Source of the DNA: Chitinophagaceae bacterium
GTDB taxonomy: Bacteria; Bacteroidota; Bacteroidia; Chitinophagales; Chitinophagaceae
Assembly (NCBI GenBank): GCA_025362915.1
Contig: JANYEU010000309.1
Location: forward strand, 1 to 18,930
Direction: 5' to 3'
DNA length: 18,930 nt
How positions within the stretch are numbered: position 1 is the first letter of the stretch; every line of letters starts with the position of its first letter. Of this stretch, positions 7,391 through 13,922 are shown piece after piece. Made by a program: the position numbers and the translations under genes. The notes beneath the pieces were generated by a model. It did not search any database. It was not told where the DNA came from and worked only from the letters and a program-made list of their open reading frames with translations.

Positions 7391-8644
7391 TTATTGCGAT
7401 GGTATGGTAACTGTTTTATAAGCAGTATCTGCACAGCCATTGCCCGTTACAATCAGCCTAACCTTATAATCTGTAGTACCTGTTCCGGGGTTGCCGCGTG
7501 TATATCTTGTTTCGGTGAAGCTATCAAAATTAGTGTCAGCCTTTCCATTGGTAAAGTCCCAATATAACCCGTCAATAGCACCGTGATCTACAGTAGATTG
7601 GCTATTGAATGATACCAATACATCTGTGGCATATTCATTTACCCAAGTAAAATAAAAGGAAGCTTTCGGTTTTGGGTTAGGTCCTTTGGCATTTATAGTT
7701 TTGTGCGTGGTGTATATAGTTCGCCCATTTAGTTTTATGTACATAATTACATCATAGTCGTTCATATAGGCAAAAGTATGTTGTGCATTATAACCAGAAT
7801 CATCGTGTGTTCCATCCGACCAATGCCACCAATATACAGAGCCGCCCGGCACACTGGTAGCCTGTGCAGTAAAACTAAATGATTCGTTGTAGCAGGCATT
7901 TAGTTGGTTTACACCAAAATCTCCAGTAATGGCATATGCACCTGGCACCCATACCGTCAGGCTGGTATCGGCAGTGCAGCCAGCATCAGTAGTAATGGTT
8001 AGTTTTACGGTATAAGTAACATCTTTGGTTGATTGTGGAAACCCATGTCTGGTTAATGCATCTGCGGTATTAGATACAGTAGCATCTCCCCAATCCCAAT
8101 GAAAACTTACAATAGATCCATGATTTACACTTGATGCACTATTAAAAGTGACATAGTTTAAATTATTTGGAAAATCATTCTTGGCAGAAAAGATTGCTAT
8201 TGGTTTCAACTGCTGCCCCCATGCCTTTAATGGAAAGGTAGCAGAATTTATAATAACACCCTTACTATTCTTTACATCTATCTGCACCACAAAAGGCGCG
8301 GCATTATCATACCCATGCTGCACTGATGCTCCTGTAGCAATATGTCCATCGCCAAAGTACCAGTTTATGGTTGCTGCATCTGTTATACCCGAAATATCTG
8401 CCTTGAATGTAAATATCTCTGTGGATGGATAGCAAGGAGAAGTTCTGGTGGCAGTAACCAACAAGCTGCCAATTGAATAAATGGTAGTATCGCCAGAAGT
8501 ATTTGTAGTTGTTTTAACCACCACCTTAGTATCTGTATTGTTATTGTTTGTGGTTATAGTATCCTTATTGCAGGAAAGGAAGCCCATCAATATTAATATG
8601 ATGACAGTTACTTGATAATTGATATGCCTTACCTGCTGCTTCAT
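7391..8644 (-). CDS. PKD-domain surface lipoprotein (paralogue 2 of 2)
   Basis: A 417-residue lipoprotein with a signal peptide ending in the lipobox FLSC (Cys25), then a Thr/Asn-rich linker. Four PKD-like beta-sandwich modules can be seen, each carrying a variant of the W-x-F/W-GDG motif: WYFGDGHIATG, FHWDWGDATVS, YWWHWSDGTHD and LYWDFTNGKAD. Cysteines pair up within modules (for example SPCYPSTEIF, DAGCTADTS, LNACYNESF, GNGCADTAY). PKD modules usually mediate protein or carbohydrate contacts at the cell surface; no catalytic domain is seen. The gene lies 24 bases downstream of a paralogue with the same module order, so the two look like a tandem duplication and an operon. A purine-rich AAGGGGA directly precedes the ATG. 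No sorting domain is present, which fits lipid anchoring. Confidence 0.88.
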   Translation of the reverse strand: MKQQVRHINYQVTVIILILMGFLSCNKDTITTNNNNTDTKVVVKTTTNTSGDTTIYSIGSLLVTATRTSPCYPSTEIFTFKADISGITDAATINWYFGDGHIATGASVQHGYDNAAPFVVQIDVKNSKGVIINSATFPLKAWGQQLKPIAIFSAKNDFPNNLNYVTFNSASSVNHGSIVSFHWDWGDATVSNTADALTRHGFPQSTKDVTYTVKLTITTDAGCTADTSLTVWVPGAYAITGDFGVNQLNACYNESFSFTAQATSVPGGSVYWWHWSDGTHDDSGYNAQHTFAYMNDYDVIMYIKLNGRTIYTTHKTINAKGPNPKPKASFYFTWVNEYATDVLVSFNSQSTVDHGAIDGLYWDFTNGKADTNFDSFTETRYTRGNPGTGTTDYKVRLIVTGNGCADTAYKTVTIPSQ

Positions 8645-8668
8645 TCCCCTTGTAATTTAACTATTAGG

Positions 8669-9952
8669 TTAGTAGGTGTATTGACCAATGATTGGCACGG
8701 TGAAAGAAGAAGTGGCAGTGTCTTTACAGCCCACATTGCTGGTAACAATATACTTGATGGTATGCCCAGAAGATGTTTGCTTTTTACTAAAAGCATACGT
8801 TTCGTAAGTATCGTTTGTATTTGGATCAATCAATACATTATCCATATACCAGGCATTGCTAACTATATAACCATGTGGCGGACTAATGCCTGCACTATAC
8901 ATGGCCCACTTTACATAAGTGGAATCTTCGTAAGAAACATTCTTATAAAACAATGCCCTCGGTTGCACGTTTTGTCCGTTTGCCCAAACAGGTCTGTGCG
9001 CAGTGTATATTATCTTGCCATTCATGCTTACATACATCTTCACATCGTATGTATTCTGATAGGTAAATGTGTGTTGGATAGGATTTCCCACCGCAGTTCC
9101 TGTAGCATCAGCAAAGTCCCAAGTATATACTGCCCCCTTCGGGATATTGGTAGCGTTTGATGTAAATGTAAACACTTCTGCTGTGCATGGATTTGTTTGT
9201 AAGGTATCAAAGTCGCCAGTAATGTTACTGTACACCGCACTAATGGAAACCGGCACAAACGCCGTATCCTTACATCCCTCGCTGGAAGTTACTATCAGTT
9301 GCACAGGGTAGTTCATGTCTGTAGATACCAACGGAAAGTTGTGCGGCGTATTGTCTGGCGTGGCAGCACTGGTAGTTGTACCATCGCCCCAAAGCCAGCT
9401 AAAATTGCTTATGTGCCCCCTTGGCACGGTAGAACCGTTTGCATTGAAGTTGTAGTTGTTGGGATAGTTAATATCAAATATCTGGGCATAAAACGAGGCG
9501 TGTGGCGATACCTGCTGCCCATGTGCATCCACATTTACGGTGGTAACGCTAAGGCTAGTCTTACTGGCATCGGTAATGGTAAGTGTGATGGTATATTTTC
9601 CTGCATCCTGATAAATATTACCCACTGCCGTACCATTACTGGCACCATTTATTACATGACCATCGCCAAAGTCCCAGTTAAAGATGGCCCCCGTTGGCAA
9701 ACCATCGGCAGTTGCCGAGAAAGCAAATATCTCATTGCTAGGGTAGCATTGGCTGGTGCGGCTATACTTGATGGTTACCTTATTTATCGTTGCAATCACC
9801 GTATCCGTATATACCGAGGTAATGCCGCCCACTGTTTTCACGGTGTCGGTTGTGGTTACCACATTGGCAGGCACGTCGGGCGTTTTCTTACACGAGACAA
9901 CAAACCCTGCTATAATTGTAACCAATACGATGTATTGAAATATGTTTTTCAT
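8669..9952 (-). CDS. PKD-domain surface lipoprotein (paralogue 1 of 2)
   Basis: A 427-residue lipoprotein with lipobox VVSC (Cys21) followed by KKTPDVP and a Thr/Val-rich linker. It has four PKD-like modules with motifs FNWDFGDGHVI, FSWLWGDGTTT, YTWDFADATGT and a diverged fourth (SNAWYMDNVLI). Matching landmarks with the downstream gene include RTSQCYPSNEIF, DAHGQQVSPHASF, NPCTAEVFTF, a Y-DVKMYVSMNGKIIYTAHR segment and SNVGCKDTA, so the two proteins are full-length paralogues. It is the first gene of the pair and has a consensus -7 box 32 bases before its ATG. Probable role: a cell-surface binding or adhesion protein; no enzyme motif and no ligand clue is visible. Confidence 0.88.
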   Translation of the reverse strand: MKNIFQYIVLVTIIAGFVVSCKKTPDVPANVVTTTDTVKTVGGITSVYTDTVIATINKVTIKYSRTSQCYPSNEIFAFSATADGLPTGAIFNWDFGDGHVINGASNGTAVGNIYQDAGKYTITLTITDASKTSLSVTTVNVDAHGQQVSPHASFYAQIFDINYPNNYNFNANGSTVPRGHISNFSWLWGDGTTTSAATPDNTPHNFPLVSTDMNYPVQLIVTSSEGCKDTAFVPVSISAVYSNITGDFDTLQTNPCTAEVFTFTSNATNIPKGAVYTWDFADATGTAVGNPIQHTFTYQNTYDVKMYVSMNGKIIYTAHRPVWANGQNVQPRALFYKNVSYEDSTYVKWAMYSAGISPPHGYIVSNAWYMDNVLIDPNTNDTYETYAFSKKQTSSGHTIKYIVTSNVGCKDTATSSFTVPIIGQYTY

Positions 9953-9983
9953 TATAATATTTAGAAAGAAACTATTTTATCTA

Positions 9984-9991
9984 CAAATATA
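9984..9991 (-). promoter_or_regulatory. Bacteroidota-type -7 promoter box for the PKD lipoprotein pair
   Basis: TATATTTG on the minus strand is an exact TAnnTTTG match, 31 bases before the ATG at 9952. It would give a leader of about 25-30 bases. No well-spaced -33 TTTG is evident; the nearest (10022-10019) is 27 bp away. Confidence 0.5.
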
Positions 9992-10193
9992 CCATCCGTA
10001 TATCCATTTGTTCCCCCTCAAATGAAGGATAGCCTTTTGTTTACCTATTAATAACGTTGCATCTATTGATTATAGTATGGGAAAGAAGGTTTGTTGATAA
10101 GTATAATACTGATTGAAGGATTTGAAAGAGAGAAAATGATGGCATCACTGATGCTTGGAGAGTAATTGTATACATGCAGAATTGTTGATTTAC

Positions 10194-10225
10194 AAAAAAA
10201 TGCCCCCTCCAAGAATAGAGCGGGC
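10194..10225 (-). terminator. Intrinsic terminator downstream of the minus-strand gene ending at 10354
   Basis: On the minus strand GCCCGCTC (10225-10218) pairs with GAGGGGGC (10209-10202) across an 8-base loop. Seven of eight positions pair, with one G-G mismatch, and the stem is followed by A and seven Ts (10200-10194). This is the best classical rho-independent terminator in the window. Confidence 0.7.
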
Positions 10226-10300
10226 TTATTTTCGATGTCCTTGCCAAATGTCACAAATCATGTTTATGATCTGCAATAACTTTATATAAAACGTAAATTG

Positions 10301-10349
10301 GTTGCAGGTTGCAGGTTACTAGTAACCAGTAACCTGCAACTTTTAACCG
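10301..10349. repeat. Heptamer-phased palindrome
   Basis: The sequence reads as seven consecutive 7-nt units: GTTGCAG, GTTGCAG, GTTACTA, GTAACCA, GTAACCT, GCAACTT, TTAACCG. It contains a perfect 13-bp inverted repeat (10308-10320 with 10328-10340, 7-base loop). It starts 5 bases after the end of the minus-strand gene and may assist termination. Its 7-nt phasing matches the two palindromes at 4731-4798 and 5207-5276 although the sequence differs. Confidence 0.75.
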
Positions 10350-10353
10350 ATTT

Positions 10354-11292
10354 TTAAATTACTATCTTCTTCACCATCACTATATTCAGCACCAATGGCA
10401 CGCCATCTTCTTTTACAAAATCTATGGTAAAGTCTTCATACCCCGCCAGCTTGGCTATTATTGTAAGATCTTCAAATAAAATGGTATTGAAAATATAATT
10501 ACCAAACGCATCACTCATTATTCTATGCCCCACACCTACAAGGTATAGCTGCACATTGGCCAGCACAGCATGGGTTATACTATCGGTGCATAGTCCAGAT
10601 ATTACAGATGCCACACCCTTGCTCACATAGCGCACACCCCACAACTTGCATTGCACCCTACGGGCAAGCGGTGTACTTTTACTATAATGCCCTTCCGCAT
10701 CAGACCATATATGTTTAATAAGGTCATCTATTTCTGGAATTTGATTTTTAAGATTTTCTACGGCAGTATTGATTGCAGTATGTGCTGTGCTTACGGCAAC
10801 AATAATGGGTTTGGCCGCATTATATATAACCGTAAATTCTGCTATTGTAGGTTCGGTCATGGCAATGCCGCCAGCAGCCCTACGCAATATATCGCCACTA
10901 AGCACCAATGCTGCCGCAGCCAACAGGTCTGCATCACTGCTCATTTTTGGCATCTTTCTGTTGTTAATGTCCAATTCATAATAAGCACGGGCAGCAGCAG
11001 GTATTAAACCCCTATCGATGAGGTAGTTCAATCTGGTATAAAAGTTAGTGATTATATTTTTTAATAATGCCCGTTGCGGTCGGGCAAGTACCACAGCGGT
11101 ATGGTATGCCCCTCTAGCAGTGGCTATGGCTGTTCTGCCATCAGTGTAGGCAGCTTCGCCAATATCTAAACGATCGGAAGTGTCTACAGAAAGTATGTTA
11201 TCTGCCGGGGCGGCATCTTTCTTTGTTTTTGCAACAGTCATCGCCTTTTGGCGACCAATAATAGAATGGGGAAATTGTTTTACAGTACTCAT
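10354..11292 (-). CDS. Unrecognised protein with C-terminal carboxypeptidase-regulatory-like domain
   Basis: A 312-residue protein from the ATG at 11292; an in-frame TTG three codons earlier (11301) is possible but less likely. I do not recognise the family as a whole. Residues 1-30 are basic and polar with no hydrophobic signal peptide. Residues of about 45-215 are Ala-rich and look helical (for example TAIATARGAYHTAVV, DADLLAAAALVLSGD). The last 75 residues, from VISGLCTDSITHAVLANVQLYL to VMVKKI, look like a CarboxypepD_reg/transthyretin-like beta-sandwich ('G-V-D--T-A-V-L-G------D--GNY-F'), a fold normally found outside the cytoplasm. The combination with no export signal is unusual. It stands alone, has a terminator downstream, and a 7-bp-stem hairpin (11373-11393) in its upstream leader. 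Confidence 0.72.
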   Translation of the reverse strand: MSTVKQFPHSIIGRQKAMTVAKTKKDAAPADNILSVDTSDRLDIGEAAYTDGRTAIATARGAYHTAVVLARPQRALLKNIITNFYTRLNYLIDRGLIPAAARAYYELDINNRKMPKMSSDADLLAAAALVLSGDILRRAAGGIAMTEPTIAEFTVIYNAAKPIIVAVSTAHTAINTAVENLKNQIPEIDDLIKHIWSDAEGHYSKSTPLARRVQCKLWGVRYVSKGVASVISGLCTDSITHAVLANVQLYLVGVGHRIMSDAFGNYIFNTILFEDLTIIAKLAGYEDFTIDFVKEDGVPLVLNIVMVKKIVI

Positions 11293-11530
11293 GGCAAACA
11301 AGTTTTAAAGTGATGAAAAGTGATTTAATAAAAATTTTATCTAACCAACCATCGCGATATCCCTTGTTGCGGCTCCACTTTTGCTTAGTGGAGTAATAAC
11401 GTAATAAGAACGATAATCATTTTAAAGTACGCGGTAAATATACCAAAAATTTGACAATTCCAAATTATTTATCCCATTTATTTGATAAATAGCTGATTTA
11501 TTCTTTTATTAATCCAAATATGACAGAAAT

Positions 11531-11695
11531 AAACACACCTTATTTTTCTGGAAGGTGTGTTTTTGAAGAATAAACAGACCTTATAAAAAAACATGGTCAC
11601 TTTTTGCAAGAAAAAACACACCTTATACTTTTGGAAGGTGTGTTTTTGAAGAATAAACAGACCTTATTAAAAAATAAGGTCACTTTTTCAAGAAT
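11531..11695. repeat. Two tandem copies of an 83-bp double-hairpin unit
   Basis: Unit 1 begins at 11531 and unit 2 at 11614. Each has hairpin A (AAACACACCTT pairing with AAGGTGTGTTT, 11 bp, 10-base loop: 11531-11541/11552-11562 and 11614-11624/11635-11645) followed by a five-T run. After a conserved GAAGAATAAACA spacer comes hairpin B (GACCTTATT pairing with AATAAGGTC at 11660-11668/11673-11681; degraded in unit 1 at 11577-11598), also followed by five Ts. The spacer AAGAATAAACAG recurs once more at 11690-11701 as the start of a third, incomplete copy. Each hairpin could end transcription, yet the array lies between divergent genes. Confidence 0.85.
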
Positions 11696-11798
11696 AAACA
11701 GGCACCAATCTGGCAATAATTGCGTTTTGGAGGGCGAAATGCGGGGAGGTGTATATATAATAGAGGTGTAGATTGTTTTACAGGAGGAGGATTTTGTG

Positions 11799-11882
11799 AT
11801 GGGATATGTGGTATTTGGTATTATTGCAGAGGAGGGAAATTTAATAGTCGCCGTTGTTTGGCTTCTTAACCAACAACTATAA
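11799..11882 (+). CDS. Possible 27-residue hydrophobic peptide
   Basis: A short ORF, MGYVVFGIIAEEGNLIVAVV followed by WLLNQQL, ends 10 bases before the LprI-like gene. It has an unusually strong ribosome-binding sequence, GGAGGAGG at 11783-11790, eight bases before the ATG. The peptide is mostly hydrophobic with two central Glu residues. It could be a leader peptide for the next gene, a small membrane peptide, or chance in a purine-rich stretch. No homology is claimed. Confidence 0.25.
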   Translation: MGYVVFGIIAEEGNLIVAVVWLLNQQL

Positions 11883-11892
11883 AATATGATTT

Positions 11893-12399
11893 ATGAAATT
11901 GATTGCATTTTTTTTGTTTTTAATCCTTGCAAATTTCTCATCCTATTCGCAGACTCATACAATAGAAAAGTTCAAATCTCATAAATTTCCCTGCGACTCT
12001 GGTGGTACAACATTGGAATTTAACTTATGTACTAGAGTCAAATTAGAATATGCTGACAGTTTACTAAATGCCATCTACCGTAAAATAATTAGATCAATAA
12101 ACAAAGAAATAATTAATGATGAAAAAGAGTTGAAAATAAAACAATCAAAAAAAATAGATAGCTTGAAAAATGTGGACACCATCCAATTTCTTGCTAAAGA
12201 AATAGATTATAATAAACGACTTAAAATGGGTATTATCCAATCTCAGAAGGAGTGGATTAAAGTCAGGGACTTAAATTCAAAAGTTATTAGCATTACTTGT
12301 GAAGGTGGACACGCGTGTGTTGGAATTGACAATCTTGCAGAAATGGATGATATTTTAGAAAGAATTAAAAAATTGCAATCCTTTTATTTTGACTTATGA
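11893..12399 (+). CDS. Exported lysozyme-inhibitor LprI-like (DUF1311) protein
   Basis: A 168-residue protein with a signal peptide at residues 1-19 or 20 (MKLIAFFLFLILANFSSYSQ) and no lipobox, so it should be periplasmic or secreted. The mature part follows the LprI N-terminal domain pattern: an early cysteine pair (Cys34, Cys46) in 'PCD--GTTLEFNLC', a helix with ADSLLNAIYRKI (55-66), the motif QKEWIKVRD (118-126), and a second cysteine pair (Cys136, Cys142) in CEGGHAC. A Lys-rich segment of about 70-110 is longer than in the minimal domain. Proteins with this domain include inhibitors of lysozyme, but most are uncharacterised, so the function is a guess. ATG 11893 is chosen because it starts directly on the signal peptide; the ATG at 11885 is out of frame. 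Confidence 0.75.
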   Translation: MKLIAFFLFLILANFSSYSQTHTIEKFKSHKFPCDSGGTTLEFNLCTRVKLEYADSLLNAIYRKIIRSINKEIINDEKELKIKQSKKIDSLKNVDTIQFLAKEIDYNKRLKMGIIQSQKEWIKVRDLNSKVISITCEGGHACVGIDNLAEMDDILERIKKLQSFYFDL

Positions 12400-12517
12400 A
12401 CAGCTCCGCCTTGTTCCGTATCTCACGAAACAATTAAAAGAGATTTGTGAAACACGTTAATATTGCAGCTTAATAACCCTGGCGAATGCAATTAATCTTA
12501 AAGCTTATCAACTAATA

Positions 12518-13537
12518 ATGAACATAGATTCTCCGACTTATCAATTTACAATAATTTTACCCGTAAGAAATGGGGGGGAATATGTAAAAGGATGTGTTCA
12601 TAGCATCCTTAACCAAACTGTAAGCGAGTTTAACTTTGTGGTATTAGATAATAACAGCAGTGACGGAACACCAGAATGGATTGAATCCTTGAATGATAAT
12701 AGGATAAGCATTCATCGTTCTACAAAAGACTTGACAATAGAAGAAAACTGGGCTAGGGCTGTAGAAGTAGAAAAGAATGAATATGTGACGCTCATTGGGC
12801 ATGATGATATATTGATGCCTAACTTTCTGGAAGTAATGCGCAATTTGATTGCAATACATCCCCATGCCAGCTTATATCATGCTCATTTTACCTACATTGA
12901 TGCACAGGGCAAATTGATTAGAAGATGCAAGCCGATGGACGAAAAGCAGCTGGCGCATGAGTTTCTTGGACACTTTCTTTGCGCACTGGTGGATACAATG
13001 GGTACTGGGTTTGTGATTCGCTCTAACGATTATGATAGGATAGGAGGGATACCTGCACGCTACCCTAACCTCTTGTTTGCCGACTTTGAACTTTGGATAA
13101 ACCTGACCAAGATTTCTTATAAGGCAACAGCCTTTGATACTTGTTTCTCCTTTCGCTTGCACCAAAGCATGACAACAAGTTCTGCCGATGTTAAATTTCA
13201 TAAAGCATTTGCCATATTTATCCAATTCCTAAAGAATTTAAAAACTGAACCATCCTTTAAGGAAGCTATAGAACGATATGGTATAGAATTCATTGATTAT
13301 TACTGTAAGGGATTGGCGCATAGACTACTTAGAACACCCCGAAAACAAAGAAATAACATATCGGTGGGCGACTATTTGAATACCTGTAAAGAGTATGCCC
13401 ATGTTTTGGTGCCCAATGAGGAATACAATCCAGAAAGTAAATTCCCCATCAGGATAGCTGCAACACTGGATGATTATAGGCTTACCCGTTCCCTATTTTT
13501 ATTATTTAAAAAGCTATATAAGAACCCAATTTATTAA
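12518..13537 (+). CDS. Family 2 (GT-A) glycosyltransferase
   Basis: A 339-residue glycosyltransferase with the GT2 N-terminal fold: FTIILPVRNGGEYVKGCVHSI, the nucleotide-binding strand VVLDNNSSDGT (41-51), and the metal/nucleotide-binding acidic motif GHDDIL (94-99, the DxD equivalent). A later LFADFELWINL segment could carry the catalytic acidic residue. There are no clear membrane segments, so it should act at the cytoplasmic side, moving a sugar from a nucleotide donor onto a glycan, lipid or protein acceptor. No other polysaccharide genes are nearby, so the acceptor is unknown. It stands alone with a hairpin 4 bases after the stop. The start ATG leads directly into the fold. Confidence 0.9.
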   Translation: MNIDSPTYQFTIILPVRNGGEYVKGCVHSILNQTVSEFNFVVLDNNSSDGTPEWIESLNDNRISIHRSTKDLTIEENWARAVEVEKNEYVTLIGHDDILMPNFLEVMRNLIAIHPHASLYHAHFTYIDAQGKLIRRCKPMDEKQLAHEFLGHFLCALVDTMGTGFVIRSNDYDRIGGIPARYPNLLFADFELWINLTKISYKATAFDTCFSFRLHQSMTTSSADVKFHKAFAIFIQFLKNLKTEPSFKEAIERYGIEFIDYYCKGLAHRLLRTPRKQRNNISVGDYLNTCKEYAHVLVPNEEYNPESKFPIRIAATLDDYRLTRSLFLLFKKLYKNPIY

Positions 13538-13541
13538 TGGT

Positions 13542-13574
13542 TGAAGGATAGGATTAACTTTATCCTATCCTTCA
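13542..13574 (+). terminator. Hairpin after the glycosyltransferase gene
   Basis: TGAAGGATAGGAT (13542-13554) pairs perfectly with ATCCTATCCTTCA (13562-13574) across a 7-base loop, 4 bases after the stop codon. There is no T-run after it, so termination efficiency is uncertain. Confidence 0.6.
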
Positions 13575-13820
13575 TCAAGCCATGAATACCACCTGTACAA
13601 TATTAATTTAAAGCGGGGTAGGATTCATTCCTGTTATTGATTAATTTGAGAATTATATTGTAGAAAGCCAGGAAAAGTCTTGCAATCAATCCCGGTGTAT
13701 TTTATTAAAACTATCATGTCTTTTATTGAAACTTATCTCTACTTATGCCATATTGTGAATAAACTTGGCAAGAAGTAAAGAAAAAGGTTAAGGAGTTAAA
13801 TCACCTACGGAAGTTTTTAA

Positions 13821-13828
13821 TATATTTG
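13821..13828 (+). promoter_or_regulatory. Candidate -7 box for the GntR regulator
   Basis: TATATTTG matches TAnnTTTG exactly. It would give a leader of about 90 bases before the ATG at 13923. No well-spaced -33 element is seen. In AT-rich DNA such matches arise by chance, so this is tentative. Confidence 0.3.
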
Positions 13829-13922
13829 TTGAAAGCAGGATGTTGCATTTAATAATTTGATCCCTTCTTGCTTTAATTGTGGTGATAAAGATGTGCAAAC
13901 TACCCCTTAAACAAGAAGAAAC

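Larger units (their letters stand above)
9953..10353. other. Intergenic region with promoter and two hairpins (401 bp)
   Basis: This holds the promoter of the PKD lipoprotein pair at its left end and, at its right end, two hairpins downstream of the minus-strand gene ending at 10354. Short ORFs of 63-68 codons on the minus strand overlap the terminator and have no recognisable features. I see no other gene here. Confidence 0.6.
11293..11892. other. Long divergent intergenic region (600 bp)
   Basis: It lies between a minus-strand gene and the plus-strand LprI-like gene. It holds a hairpin at 11373-11393 (CTCCACT / AGTGGAG, 7-base loop), the duplicated 83-bp hairpin unit at 11531-11695, a G-rich purine tract around 11728-11790, and a possible 27-codon ORF at 11799-11882. 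No exact TAnnTTTG box was found in front of either flanking gene. Confidence 0.6.
13538..13922. other. Intergenic region between glycosyltransferase and GntR regulator (385 bp)
   Basis: It contains a strong hairpin at the left (13542-13574) and an exact -7-like TATATTTG at 13821-13828, about 95 bases before the regulator. Only very short ORFs (about 20 codons) occur. I see no clear operator palindrome and no RNA gene. Confidence 0.55.

Noticed and set aside
8612..9964. Long plus-strand ORFs (182 and 221 codons) opposite the PKD lipoproteins
   Set aside because: They are shadows of the real minus-strand genes: composition is rich in Ile, Cys, Tyr and His without any domain, and the minus-strand frames carry lipoboxes and PKD motifs.
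10041..10254. Overlapping minus-strand ORFs of 63-68 codons in the intergenic region
   Set aside because: They run through the intrinsic terminator at 10194-10225, have no recognisable domain or promoter, and overlap each other in different frames.
11373..11393. Hairpin (CTCCACT/AGTGGAG) as a riboswitch in the leader of the gene at 11292
   Set aside because: A single 7-bp stem with no recognisable conserved aptamer core; at most a simple leader hairpin.
11531..11695. CRISPR array
   Set aside because: Only two 83-bp copies exist, the units carry hairpins with T-runs throughout, and there is no repeat-spacer alternation or cas gene.
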